64,000 nucleotides of DNA from Caenorhabditis elegans (lineage: Eukaryota > Nematoda > Chromadorea > Rhabditida > Rhabditidae): assembly GCF_000002985.6 (NCBI RefSeq), contig NC_003279.8:6944001-7008000 (forward strand). The letters are read 5' to 3'. Position 1 is the stretch's first letter. Every line of letters starts with the position of its first letter. Below are positions 10,673 to 23,921 of the stretch, piece after piece. The notes under the pieces are model-generated. The model ran no database searches and had not been told where the DNA came from. It saw only the letters and a program-made list of their open reading frames with translations. A program made the position numbers and the translations under genes.

Positions 10673-13600
10673 TCATTTTCGGTACTCTTTTTGAGCTCGG
10701 ATAATGAGCTCACAAAGCACCGGAGCATTTACTTCTTCTGGATTGGCTGCCATCACAGATTCAACGAAATCATGCGGAAATATGTTGCAAAGATGAAAAT
10801 GTACACGTGAACGAACTTCTGCTAGACTTTCATCAGATCTGAAAATGTAATTTCGATAAAGCTTTGAATCCGGAAATTGTAATTGTTTTTCAAAATGATT
10901 TTTCGAAATATCCAAAATTAAATGTTTTAAAACTAACCCAGTATTCACAGGTCCAACGGATAATTCAGAGTGTCCCCAAACAGCTGTCGAAGGTGCGAAA
11001 AGGTGTGTCTGGGATACTGTAGTTGTCATTTTCGGCGGACGTTGACCCCCAATTACTCCGTGTTGGTTAGGAAGGACTTGATGATTTTGTTGTTGAGACA
11101 TGTTATACATATCTGGATAAACTGAAATAATAATTGTTTAGGTTTTGTAAAGTTGGTCTCGACACGAATAATATTTTTTCAAACGGTGGTGGCGATGTGT
11201 TTGTACAGCAATTCATCCCCTGTTATTTTACAAATGTTATCCAGATATTCATGTGTTTTTTAGCAGCGGGAATAGGGTTGCTGTACTGATTAAAGACCTA
11301 GATTTTATTGCGCAACGTTCATTTGAAAATATTTCAAGACCGGCTACCGTATCTTTGGGAAGGAAAATTGCTATTAAGAAACCATGAGATCATGAGAATG
11401 CCTGACGTTTTGGCGCGGGAATATCTCGTAGCGAAGGCACCTAAATCTCTCTTTGCCGCTATTTTCGCGCCAGAAAGTAGGCATTCTCATGAACTGATGG
11501 TTTCGTAATATAAACTAGGTAGTGCACGATTTTGTTCAAACATGATTCTATATTTTTTTGAAGATAGGTTTTTGAAAAAACTGCAAGTTGAAAGTAAGTG
11601 TAAGTGTATTAATTAATTACATAAATTTTATAATTTTGGTAAGAAAATAAATGCACTTTAATTTTTTGAAATCATAAAACTAACCATTCATTTGCCGATT
11701 TACGGGTGTTAATGGAGATGATCCATGTCTTTGAACAACTGTATGTTGTTGCCATGGAGCACTATTTGCTTGTTGTAATTGCATATGCTGACGTGGCATT
11801 TGCATGGGGCTCTCAGGAGTTGGAGGAAGTTGGGACATGTTTTCTGTGAGTTGTTTAACAACATTCAATGATTGAGTACGTGATAAAGCTGCATGCTTGT
11901 TCTTGAACATTTCGTATTGCATCGATTTTACTGAAATTTTGAATTTAATTTAGGAATATACAAGATCAGTTTTAGGTGTGTGTTTATCAATTTAATAAGG
12001 AAAACAAGTCAATCAATTGAACAGAGACCACAACAATTTGTGGGGCGAAACTCAAGTCTGTACCTCCGAATTCAATCAAAAATTATTCAAGTTCTATTTT
12101 ACGCTGAATTTGCCTAAACGACATTTTTTTAGCCACGAAAATGAGTTTTTGAGGGTTTCAACATTTGACAAGCACTTTGAGTCCCTTTTAGGAAATATAA
12201 TTTTTTTTAAAGCAAACCTAAACTTTCATGAAATTTTCTGTCAAAAAATGTTTTCATATCATCAATTCAAAACGATTTTCTAGTGGTTTTTGAGCTGTTA
12301 AAGTACTCTGTTTTTGGCACAAAATGTTACAAACAGCCAAAAAGAATGGAGAAAAATTAGGGTTGAAAATTTGAAATCTGACAAATTTGAAAAACAAATT
12401 TTAAAATTTTAAAATTTTAAAATTAAAAATATAAAATTATACGGGTGGGGTTTAATTCAACCAAAACATACCTGCACCCAATGATTTTTTCTGTTGATTC
12501 TCTTTCATCAATCGCTCAGTTACACTCATATGTTGCCCATTTGCTCTTTCTGGATGATAAAATTTGCATTTATTCCCATATGTACATTTTCTTGCATATG
12601 GACACACAAGAGGATTTGATGAAACTACAGGAACTTTTGATAAGAAGCTTTCGATTCGCGGACCATGACGACCTGATGGATCATCCGGTGGCATAAATCT
12701 GAATTTACTGAGTATTAGGAAAGACGATATTTAAAAAAATTGAATTTTTTTAGAACAATCCTAGCTTCTAAAGTTTATTATTCTATAAACTAACTTAAAA
12801 AAAAAACACAAAAGTCTTGATGTTTTTTGTCTCCAAAAGTGAGAAAAAGTGCAATCAGAGCTTTGCTCTTTTGTTCACAGACTTTTCGGAAAAAAAGAGG
12901 AAAAAGTGCAGGAAAACAGGTCGAAGTGCAAATATTTGAATAGAGGAGAACGAATAGAAAACACAAGAAACACCTCAAAACAACACGGATGAACACCTCA
13001 ATTAGCAGAATGTTTATTTGTTGATTTCATGATCTCGAAAATTTTTATTTATTTTTTCCGGCGAATCGGTTAGTACGATAATTAGGTAGGCATTTAAATG
13101 TGAAATAGAGTGAATGGCACTTCAAAAAAAAACCTGAAATAGTTCACACATTTAGATATTTTACAACAAAATGAAATCATGCAATTTTCGAAGCGTGATT
13201 CTCTCCTAGTTCATACTCTATGTTTGCATTCCCTCCACAATAAGAATTGCAAGACCAATCAGTGAACAGCTTATCCCCACTTCTGAACCAATTTATAAAA
13301 GTGTACGAAGTGGAACTTCACTGATTGATTCAAATGTGGATGGAGATATTTGCTGATTGGTCCTGAGACTACAGTTCTCGTTTTGGAGAAAATTCAGTTT
13401 TACTTTGGGTGATTGGGTTCAAAATTATGAATTGTTCCGCTAATTTTACAGCAAATCCCCCATTCAATCTATTCCATATCTAATACATAGTCAATTAACA
13501 TAAGATTTTATGGCATTTTATTTGTCTATTAAACAATATTATCTCAAAGTAATTTAAAAAACTGACTTATCCTCAACAAAAGTGAACATAAGAAGTCTCT

Positions 13601-16600
13601 CCTCGACAATCTTCCTCCACGCAGGATTCTCACGTGTCAAGTCACGATATTCGTCGTTTGACACAATTACAGCGTCTTTTAGTTCAGCAGTCCTGAGAAT
13701 ATATCTATCGTCGTGGCAGACAACTCGACGACCGTTAACGTTTCTGAAAATTATTACATATTCTATTTAATATGGAAACTATGATACTCAATTTTTAACA
13801 AGACATTGAAAATTGCTAACGTAAAGTTCACAAATTGAGCTCAGACCAATTCTTACCGATGATATTCTCAAGTAAAACAACTAAAAATGTGACCAAAAAA
13901 TTAAATTGGTGCAGAAGCTGGAAAAGCTCTGGCAAATGTGGGAGACAATTTTGAGAAGACTTGGTTTAAGCTGCAACTATTTTTGACTCGATCCAAACTT
14001 TTCCTATGTTTTTTTTAAACAAGGGTAAGTCATTGACAAGAGTTGGGATTTGGACTCAACTCGAGTTTGTCATAAACCAAGTTTTGTCCAAGTTTAACTC
14101 CAGATTTGCCAGTTTCTGGATCAAGTTTTTTTGAGTGTAAATTATACACTAAGTATTTAAATGTCGTAAGGCGCACCTAGAAGGAGTATAAATGATATGT
14201 CGTTCGATTTCCTGTAGGATATGTTGATCTGTGATAGGGCTATCCGATCGTGGTTGTTCTCTTCTGAAAACTCATATTTTCAGAATTATATTCATTTAAT
14301 AATTCCGTAGCCATGGTCAAATTAACATTAAAAACCAAATGACTTACAATCACGTACCGTAAATTTTTATGGAAACTACAGTAGACTACTGTATTACAGA
14401 AATTTCAAGTGTCGTTTTCACACTTACCTGTATTGGGGAATAAATATGAGAACTTCCGGATGTCCCCGTTCCAGAAAATAATTGAGACACTCGCGGAGAC
14501 CTGCACACGAGAAGACTTCTTTACGGCCGTGTCTGAAAATGATTATTTCAAATGGGTAAATAGAATAGATTAAAATAATTAGATCGACAAGTTTTGAACT
14601 GTTTTGTAAAGTTTAGTAAAGACTGTTTTAATGGTAAAAACCAACATTTTAACAACTAGATAAGATATACTTTTCAACAACAAAAAAACAGAAAAATCAT
14701 GAAAAATTCTGAGAATCATGGAAAATGGTGAATAAATCATGATGATCAAGAGAGGGTGCCGTTTTCCGTTTCTCTCTGTCTCCCTCTCTCTATCCCTCTA
14801 TTGACATTATGTTTCTTCCCAGGGCATCCGCTGCGGAAAGCAGTCAATCCGGAGAAAGAGAGGGCGCAAAACTTTCATATTTGCTCATAAGAAGTGAGAG
14901 AGCACATAGGATTATGAGAGACATATAGAAGCCAAAAACGATCGGAGCAAGGCAAGAAGAAAGTTGGCAAAAATAACAGACTATTTTGGCGCGGAAGCAG
15001 GAGCGGCGGCGGACACAGTGGGAGAAACGGCACAGGAACAGAGCTCATTTTTGTAGAAAAGATGAGAGAGTTTATAAAAACAAGAGAGAATGTGAGAGAA
15101 ACATAGACAAATACTTCCGGTAGGCGGGTGACAAGGTCTGTGGTCACTTAGTTATGAGAAGAAGACACGTAGTCTGTCATTGTTTTATGTTAAACCAGAA
15201 ACTACCGTAATCTTCTTATTTTTCTGGTAATGATTAGATTGTAATTGTCAGTTATTTTTTGGAATGTTTTAGTTCTTTTGTACTTAAAATATATCGTGAA
15301 TATCTCCACTGCTTATTCAAAATCTCCGTTTCTATCTATGTATTTTTCTACCATTTGTTTTGCGTCAACTTACAACATTGCAACATTTGATCCATCAACA
15401 ACCACAGCTCTCAAACTTGGATCCGGGTTGTATTTGGATGGTGTGGATGATGACGTGGCAGGTGATGACGTGGCAATTGATACTGATTGTCTAATAGGAC
15501 GATGACTTGACGATGATGAGGCAGAAGAAGACGATGCAGAGGAAGTCATGATTGGTTCAGGAGAATTTCTACTTCCAGATTTTCCAGAATTTTCTGGTTT
15601 ACCACCAGGAAGACCCATTTTTACAAGTTCTGAGAGCACGTCGTCCTGAAATTTTTTTAGTTTTGTTTGACAATATTCGAATCAAATTTATGAAATTTCA
15701 ATTGAATACTGTTATTTTTGATTTTTGGTGAGACATTTCCAACTTTTCGCAATTTACTAGAAAATCTGAAAACTATTTTCCTTAAATTGTCGTATAGTGT
15801 TTTTAAAGTCACAAACATGTTCTAATTTAAATATTTTTCTGAAGTAATAAACACGAACCATTCTAGAATCAACACCAATTGTATTCAATACGTGACTTAG
15901 TTGCTCTGTCGAATATCCCAATTTCGTGGCGAATTCAACAACTTCCGGTGCTGGATATCTTATCATTGGCGCTGTTTGGTCATCTGAGATTTAAGAGCAA
16001 ATATAATTTTGTTGAAAATATTAAATAAAAATCAGGGATCTTTGAAATTATCTAAAATAATTGTTTCCTACTAACCATCAATTTTGCTTGGATCCGATGA
16101 TTCGCGACTCAGTGATGGATGGGATATATCGTCGCAAGAACTGCAAAAAAACAATGGTAAAAAATTTGAATTGAAACTTTTTTGAGATTGCTGAAATGTT
16201 TAATGTTATAAATATTTATGTGCATCCAAACTCAATCCAAACTCATAAAAAGTGACTAGAAAGCTCAAAAGTTATTTCTCTGAAAACAAATTAAACTGCA
16301 AAAAAAACCTCCAAGGATTGAAAAAAGAAGACCTACAGAAAAATGAGAACAAAATTTCCGGCTGATGGAAAAAAAGAAAAAATATGAAAAATATGCGAAA
16401 GAAATGCACGTTGTCTGTTTCCGGGATAGTTATTTTCAGTCATTTACAGAGGTTTTATCATATTTTTTCCTTATACTCTTAATTTAATTTGCCATCATTT
16501 GTACTGAAAATTATTTTTAACGGAAGTGCATGTGGGTGACGATTTACAAACAGAAATGCAAGGTTCAACTTCTCGAAGCTTTTTTGCAGGAACTCTGCGA

Positions 16601-17139
16601 AAAAATTTTTTACGATGGCCAAATAAATTTGTCATTGAATTTTAACATCCAAAACAAGAGCATAATTAAAAACCTTTTCAAAAACTTCGAAGGTATAAAT
16701 TATTTGCAAATCAGTTGAATATTTATATGTATTTTTACTAATTTTGAATTACCATTTCTTAAAATGTAATTCCGTAGATTTGTCGAGAACAAGCCATCTC
16801 TCCCCATGATTTCAACTGAATAATTTCAGACTAAATTAATTTTTTGAAATTTTTTTCTCTCTGCACTTTATCTGAAAACATAACAAACCTGTAACAAGAG
16901 TCAAAATCATTGCATTGAACTGGAGCCAATCCTGGCGGTGGTCCAGTTGAAAGCACCTGCCCAGAACTTCCAATAATTTGAGCATTTCCTTGTTCTCCGT
17001 AGGAGCCAATTGGATTTGACATTGATTGTACCATTGGTTGATGTGGAGTTGATTGATAATATGGATTGAGACGTGTTCCAAGTCCTCTTTGGTTGCTGGT
17101 TCGACACAAAGGGGCGTGGCCACGAGCCGTTGAATCCAT
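10673..17139 (-). CDS. rege-1: REGE-1, Regnase-1/ZC3H12 family endoribonuclease
   Basis: Eleven exons give 634 aa: 16889-17139, 16076-16140, 15859-15983, 15374-15645, 14428-14532, 14177-14263, 13567-13743, 12472-12698, 11685-11930, 10938-11121, 10673-10838. Order: a Gln/Pro-rich N-terminus; a UBA-like helical segment ([20 protein letters not shown]); a Ser-rich linker; the PIN-like (NYN) nuclease with catalytic-Asp strand [38 protein letters not shown] and VSNDEYRDL; then [13 protein letters not shown] and one C3H1 finger ([17 protein letters not shown]). A Gln-rich linker and a conserved C-terminal helical domain ([16 protein letters not shown]) follow. All catalytic acidic residues appear intact. 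Regnase-1 proteins cleave stem-loop 3' UTRs of specific mRNAs; in C. elegans REGE-1 degrades ets-4 mRNA to control fat storage (family knowledge). The ATG at 17139 sits behind TTTCAAG, a likely trans-splice site. Confidence 0.97.
11373..11508. repeat. Inverted-repeat MITE in a rege-1 intron
   Basis: The arms of about 40 bp begin GAAACCATGAGATCATGAGA and end, inverted, with the matching TCTCATGAACTGATGGTTTC. GGCGCG blocks continue the pairing inward and leave a short loop. It lies in the intron between exons 9 and 10. The 66-codon ORF crossing it is an artefact. Confidence 0.75.
14533..15373. other. Long rege-1 intron with a GC-richer, purine-rich block
   Basis: Within the 841-nt intron between exons 4 and 5, positions about 14760-15110 differ from the surrounding AT-rich DNA. 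There is a pyrimidine tract (TCTCTCTGTCTCCCTCTCTC), then a block with GCATCCGCTGCGGAAAGC, TTTTGGCGCGGAAGCAGGAG and GAGAGAA repeats. It could be an internal promoter or enhancer, or an old repeat. I see no exon. Confidence 0.35.
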
Positions 17140-20100
17140 CTTGAAATTTTGTGGTTTGGGCGGAGGGGGAGAGAGAGAGAGAAAGAGAAATGAAAAAGTA
17201 AGTGAGAGTAAAAACAATAAGAGCAAGGAATTTGACTAGCTCGAAATACGATGGCGAAATAGATGGCTTATACTTTTTTCACTGCTCATATGAAATAGTA
17301 GGTACCTTTTGTATTGAACTTTCTCAATTGTTGTGAATTTTTTCATCAAAAAAGTGCGTGGAATTTTTTTTGGTGAACCAAACTGGCGAATTGTCCCAAT
17401 TAAGTTTTTTCAGCACACCTGTTGAGAAATTCCCTAAAACTCTTCCTCAATACTCTGGAAAACATTGGAAAAATTTAGATTCTTTTAAATTGTGTCTTTT
17501 GTCCCCATCCTATCATTAGAACTTTAAAACGGAAAACCTTTTAGAAGTCAACACAAAATAAGAAGATTATAGCTTTTTCAGTTGAAAATGATGGTAGAGT
17601 TCCGTCTGAAAATGCAATCGAGAGAAAATGGAAAAGACACAAAAATGATAGAAGAAGAAGACACAGGACAAAGTTTATATTGGATAAAATTCCTCGAATT
17701 CGGACTTTGATTCGGAAAAATTGATTTCTGGATTCAAATATTTAGCTCTTATTTAAAATTTCGAGCCTAAACTAAATTTATTTTTATTGGAAATCTTGAA
17801 CAAACACCAATAAATGAAAAACAAAATAGAAGGAGGAGGGATTATCAACAATCTGAAAAAGACTCAAAAAAGGGATTATCTAGAAAGAAAATAAGAAGGA
17901 GAGAAATATTAGAGATATATATTAGATATATCAGTTGAATACAAATTGTGAAAAGAGGGAATAAATCCGGGGGTGGAGAAGAGAGAAGTATTAAAGAAAA
18001 AATGAAGGAAATTGTTTGTTTTCTTATGGAAAAAAACATGAGGTTATTTCTTTGATCAGGGAAATTGTTTGTGATAATTAGATTCCGTAGATTAATTTTG
18101 TGATTTTTTTCATGAAACAGAGGAAAAGTTTAATGACTTCCATTTTTGATTTAAACAATTCGTGTTTTTTGCTCATGCCAAATTGAAAAAAATGTTTAGA
18201 CATCAGGCTGAATATTTTTTTCACAAGGCATTCCAGAAAGTTCGCGGTGAACTTATTCTTAAAAAAGATCTGAAAAACCAAATGTTTAAGTCGGGTAACA
18301 TTTCAGCACACACAAAACATATCAAAAATATCACTTATAATTCCAAAGCTTTTTGAACTTTTTTCCAACATTATCAGTAAAATGCGAATAAATAATATTA
18401 TTTAGAATTAAAGGTCTAAAATTTTCAAAGCCAAAATGTTTCTTGAATTATCAAAAATTGAAATTTTTAATCACTTCCAACAGTTTGATAATTTATTCTG
18501 CAAATTTTTAGCATATCCAACTGACTGCTAGTGAGTTTTAAAAATGAAATAGCGGCAGTTAAAACACTCATAAGTGATAATAAAATAGGATTTTGGAAGT
18601 TGTTCAACTAAATTTTAATTTTTTAACGTGAAAGTTTTGTGCAGCTTTTCCGAATCTCAAAATTAGAGACTAAACTTTCACGTTGAAAATGAAAATAAAT
18701 ATATGCTTTTTTAAATCTATGTCAGACAATTTCAGATAATCTGGATCTTAAAATAAACATGATATTTGTGTTTAACGTGTTCTCATCATTCTAAATCTTA
18801 CACCTTTAAAATGCATTTCCAATTAGACAATACAAACGATACGGAGTGTGCTTATAATTTCAGAAGGGATTGCCTAAACTACACTAGAAAAATGAGAAAC
18901 TAGTGAATATGAATGAATAGAATGGTCTTTTGTACAATCGCATAGCTAACACTTCCCTTCATGTTTTTTTTCCTATTTTCTTTGATCTTTCTCTATTCCT
19001 CTCTCCGTTCTATTGCGCAACAGAAGCCGAGAAATGCGAGAAAATGGACTGGTTATCAACCAAAAAAAAACGGAAATGAATTGAGCATGAGCAAATGGGA
19101 AACCTACGGAAGATCCAACCTCAAACTATATACAATTAATATACAATATGGTATATAAACTATTAAGATTTTTACAGAAAAGAAATCATCCAAAATTCCA
19201 CCGATTGCGGAGCAAAAAAACCGATAAAATTTCAATGAATTTTCAAAGAATGATGAATGAATCAGACGTAATGATGACGAAAAGCAGCACACGGCAATGA
19301 AAAAGAGCAAAAAAATGGGGAAAAATTGATAACATGATAAAGGTCTGAACCGGGAGTGATTGTGCTGTAAACAAGGAAAGCACAGTACGTTCCGCGTCCT
19401 TTTTTATTATTTAAATAAAGAAAGATACCGGAAATAATTAGATATCATGAGAAGACAGCAGATAATTTGTGTATTATTTGAATAAGAGGTGGTTCGGAAT
19501 TGATAAGAAATTTAATTTCATCTGAAATAATCAACTGATGTTCGAGCTTTCGGCCAAGGGTGTGCGGCAATCTCAAAATTTGCCGAGTTCGGAAAACTGG
19601 GCAAAAAATTCTGAAATACAACAAAAGAATGATGAGAACTGCAAGTCCAATCCGCGATTCGCTTTAAAAAACTTTTTTTTTCTAGTATTTCCGATTTTAG
19701 AGTACGTTTTCCATTTTAAAACAAACCGCTTACACACGCTAATTCATTTATACACTCTTTGGCAGCCTGTACTTTTAAGATTTTTTAAATATAAATTGGG
19801 TGTAATATGCACTGCTTCACCCCGTTTTTGAGTCGACAGAAAATTGGTCTTATCCTTCGAAAAAAACGGCCAAAATTTATTCAGTCTGAAAATCGACTCT
19901 GCCATTCCCAGGAATCTGAGAATGCCTAACATTGACCTTTGTTTCAAGCTTCCATCAAAAACTGGCAAGAAAACACAATCATTTAAGGTTTTTCGTTTTT
20001 AATTGGAAATGATGATTTTTGATCTAATATGATCAATCTAGAACAGTTCAAAAACATTGCACACGTGGGATGTTCTAGAACAAAACAAACCCATTTTGGT

Positions 20101-22652
20101 GACTCACTCCGGAGTACAGTAACCTGCAGAATAATAAGTCACTGCTTTATTTAAATGTTTTGTTTTGTTGACTTATTTTGTATGTTCGTGACAGTAGCCT
20201 CTAGTTTTCTAGTTGATAAGTCATTAATTATCAATATGTTCATGCAACTGTCTATATGAAATTACTTGAGTCTAGTGTAGCACTTGTAGCCAGTTATTTG
20301 TAGAAATGAAAATGAATACTAGAGATAAATCAAGAAAAGACTCTGAAAACTCCAATAAAAATCATGAAAAATGTGATTTTTCTGATCAATCCAGAAACTC
20401 CAGGAAGTCCCCTTCAAATTATCAGTTGATAAAGACTCTTAAAAGGGTGGAGAGTTAAAGAAAACAAGACAGTTCCGGATTCATCTCACCCTTCTCACGC
20501 CATTTGTATTGTTCTCTAATGTCTCCTGATTGTTCACACTATTTCAAGATGGCTCTCGATTCTTATCGAATGAAGAAAAATTCGGTGATAATAATTTTGA
20601 TGTTGAAGAGGTCATGCGGTGGAGGCAAATTTGAGGGAAATTGATAGTGAAAGTGAAGAATTTTTGGAGAAAATAAACTCATTAAACCATACAGGAGTTT
20701 GCAGAAGTTTCGGAGAATTAGGACGTTTAAGGAACTAATACACAAAATGGTAGTGGGGAAAACTATTGTATTTCCTCTAATAATTTTGCACCCATAAATA
20801 CAGACTAGTTGGAAATTAGTCTTGCAACCGTAATAGATAATGAAACCCTTATGAAACGCCTCGTACTTTTTTTTAGAAGAAGCAACACTTAATTGGTTTC
20901 GGGGACATTGAATTTGATGAGCTCCACAAAGAAGTACAACGGAAACATTAATATGTCAACAAAAAAGGTACAATTGCTCATTTCCTGGTTAGCTTATTCA
21001 CATTATTTTTTGAAAATAATTGGTTTTGTCAGATTGCCGTGAGTAATACTTTACAAAAATTCGAATCATCTCAATCTTTTAAGTTTCAGAAATTTTCTGC
21101 GGGTCTTTCAAAAGAAAAATCAGCTGGTCCAAAATAAAAAATGCATCTGCCCATGAGGGAGGATTTCATATAAAATATTCATGAGCTTTTCTCATATATT
21201 TCTCATAACTCAAAAATTAAATATCTACTTTTCATGGAGAGTTATGAAATAATGTAATAAGGGAATGGAAAAATCAAGAAATTTCAAAATTTAAATGCTG
21301 ATAAATTCCAAAATATAAGGCTTATTAATCTAGATTTTTAGAACAGCTAGGAAGCTCAGAAGTAAATATTTCAAAAGTAAGTGAGTGAGTTAAGTGAGTT
21401 AAAAGTAAGTGAGATTCATTAGATTGCTAAAAAAAATTGAAAAAAAATTTGGAAAAAAAAGTACGTGCACTTAAAGTAATAAGGTCTTGCTACAACTATA
21501 CAACAAAAAGTAATAAAAAGTAAAAAAAAAGGAAATATCTTCAGAAAAGAGGAAAGAGCTCTAAAACATCTGCACACTTCTTCTTTTCATCGGAATCAGA
21601 TGAGATGTGGTAGAAAAGAGAAATGAGAAGAAGAAAAATAAGAAGGTGAGGGTGGGGGGAAATGAAATTAGAAGCTGCTGAAGCAGTGTGTGGTCGGCTG
21701 AGCACATGCACATAACAAGTAGTAGTAAAAGAGGAGAGAGAAACGAAAAAAAAAGAAAGAAAAAAGAAGAGAAAAAGAAGGAGGAAACGGGAAGGATCGA
21801 TGTTGTACAGCTGAAGAGGGACACCACCCAATGGAAAAAAAACATGGATATATATATATAGAAAAAGAGAGAAAAACGATGGGATATGTGCGTATTTAAA
21901 AATAGATGGAAAAAAGAAAGGAATGTTAGAAAAGAGTATTCATCTAAAAAAACTACAGTAGTAGTCTCCAGTTTTTTTTATTGAAAAAATTTCAAATTGA
22001 GTAAGCATCATCTCAGCTGCTACAAACAAAACCTTTGTGACAAATAAAAATCTCTAAAACATTGAAAAACTTTCCAGAACTGGTCGGTAGAGCCCATAAG
22101 GTGTAGAACGTGTACAGTATAGAAAGTAACCGGGCAAAAACTGCCCATATGAAAATAAAATTCAAAAAAATAAAAACATAGATTTAAAATTCAAAACAAA
22201 AATAAGACTAGTCAGAACTATTTGTATTTTTACATTGACTGGTTATGACGTGTGATGATGATTTTTTGATGGATGGTCAGAATGTTTGATTTCAAGAATT
22301 ATCAAAATATTAAAAGAACTAGAAAAGCAGAATATATTTTTAATATTCATAAAAATAAATTCACTATAACTTTCAGGCTCTAGGCTCAGTTAATTGTCAT
22401 AGAAATATGACATAGAAAAAAATGAACAAAAAACACCAAAAAAACGACTAAAAATCTACATTTTGGCAGAACAGTTACTTTGTTTTTTGGTCCAAAAAAT
22501 AAAAATAAAAATATTTTACGGTAGCAGTATTACTGTGATTACGGTATTAGGAAAGACTATTTTGTGTCAGAAAAAATATTTGTAAAAATAAAAAATGCCA
22601 TGAAAGTTGTGCTCGAACATGAAATATAATCAAATCTGGTGGCTCAGTGTTA
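17140..22652. other. 5.5-kb region upstream of rege-1 with no supported gene
   Basis: No chain of exons with consistent phase is visible on either strand. The region includes a (GA)n tract at about 17168-17190, scattered purine tracts, and a long GA-rich stretch at about 21560-21800 with an adjacent TATATATATA run near 21850. Short frames at 19538-19831, 19744-19968 and 21541-21845 lack splice context or are low-complexity. It probably contains rege-1 upstream regulatory DNA and possibly unseen 5' UTR exons. Confidence 0.5.
21560..21800 (+). repeat. Long polypurine (GA-rich) tract
   Basis: About 240 bp of almost uninterrupted A/G on the plus strand, including AGAAAAAGAAGGAGGAAACG, broken by a short segment near 21670-21720. 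Reading frames here, on the minus strand, are Phe/Leu/Ser-rich by-products. Confidence 0.6.
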
Positions 22653-22783
22653 TTATATAATCCATTGCTGATCAATGGTTCCGTCTTCATTCAAATCAAA
22701 GTGCTTTAGTATAAAGATTTGGAAAACTGAACTCGTGATATCAATTTCTAATCTCTCATTCCCTCCCACATATGCATCAAAAT
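22653..22783 (-). CDS. Orphan C-terminal exon with an EF-hand-like loop
   Basis: After a TATTTCCCAG acceptor the frame runs 131 nt to a stop at 22653. It reads FDAYVGGNERLEIDI, then a helix and the loop FDLNEDGTIDQQ. The loop has Asp/Asn/Asp at calcium-ligand positions 1, 3 and 5, the invariant Gly at 6 and Ile at 8, preceded by a helix with correctly spaced hydrophobics. Position 12, normally Glu, is Trp. The exon needs an upstream exon ending in phase 1, and I could not find a convincing one. Weak exon-like fragments lie at about 23520-23385, 23327-23282 and 23238-23222. It may be the end of a small calcium-binding protein gene or a pseudogene remnant. Confidence 0.4.
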
Positions 22784-23921
22784 CTGGGAAATACAAAACG
22801 GATTTATTTTTCTCCAGATTCTCAATTTAAAAAACCGGAAAAATACGATGATGTCTTGGAATCGTGGAATCTTGGAAATACATTTATTTTCAAAACTTGA
22901 AATTCAAAATCAGTTTTTGCAATTCTCAGAAAAGTTTGGCTAAAAATAAAATAACAGAAGATCTAAAGAGAATATTTCATTTAGAAAGCATTTAAAATCC
23001 GATTATTCTACATTTTTATCCTCTAAAATCCTTGATATTGACGTCAAACTTCATATTTGTTAGACAGAATAAAAGAGTCTGAAAAAATATATTTAAGGCA
23101 TTTTATGAAAATGTCATTTTCAGAAATGGATCATATTTTCTAATGTCAGATCTATAGATCTTCATCAGAATTATAAGCATTTTGAATTTTCCATTAAAAA
23201 ATGTATGTTTTACAAACAATACTTTAATTTTGTTTCCAGTTCTAAAATTAAAAAAAATTGAAAAGTGTTTCTTTGTAACCATTGCATACTAGAAAGTTTT
23301 TCAGCAGTTTTGGCTGGAATACTGAAAGAAGCCATAGTTGATATAGACTAAATATAATGTCTAGACATTGATTATTATTTGGTATTACAGATATTTGTAC
23401 GATGAAATGCAGTGGTGTTACGCAAGTTACAGAAGTGTAGCCTCATCAGCTGAATTTAAAAATTAAAAATAATAGATGAACTTTTCCGGTTGTGTTGGAT
23501 TCCTCTGATTTTCTTCATTTCAATAAGCTGGGAAAAAATAACAATTTTATGGGCTTAACTTTTTTTTTCCCTTACAAGTTGTTAGACTACATAGTAACAG
23601 TAGTGCATTTCCTTCGATATGGTATATTGTTAAATATTCTTATAGGATGGAAAGAAGAAAAAAAACTATAACTAGAAATATATTTTATTCACCGGGGTAC
23701 AATACATAATAAAGTTTCTATAACATCAATAATCCATGTTAAACAGAAAAAAAACCGAGAAAGTACACTAGCGGGAGTGAGACAAGCGGGAACTATAAGA
23801 AAAAAGTAAAATCCTTTAAAAAATTTCAAAAACTGAAACTAGAAGAAAAGCAATTGATTGTATTTTAGAGTAGATGTTGAAGAATGGAAATTCTAAGACG
23901 AAAAAATAAAATTTCAAAATC
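22784..23921. other. Region between the EF-hand exon and the AFG1 gene
   Basis: No complete gene is visible. Minus-strand fragments with acceptor and donor motifs occur at about 23090, 23330, 23450 and 23530, but their phases do not link into one protein. The AFG1 3' UTR lies at the right end. Confidence 0.4.

Noticed and set aside
21541..21845. Two Phe/Leu/Ser-rich minus-strand frames resembling membrane proteins
   Set aside because: Direct translation of the polypurine tract; hydrophobicity is a base-composition effect.
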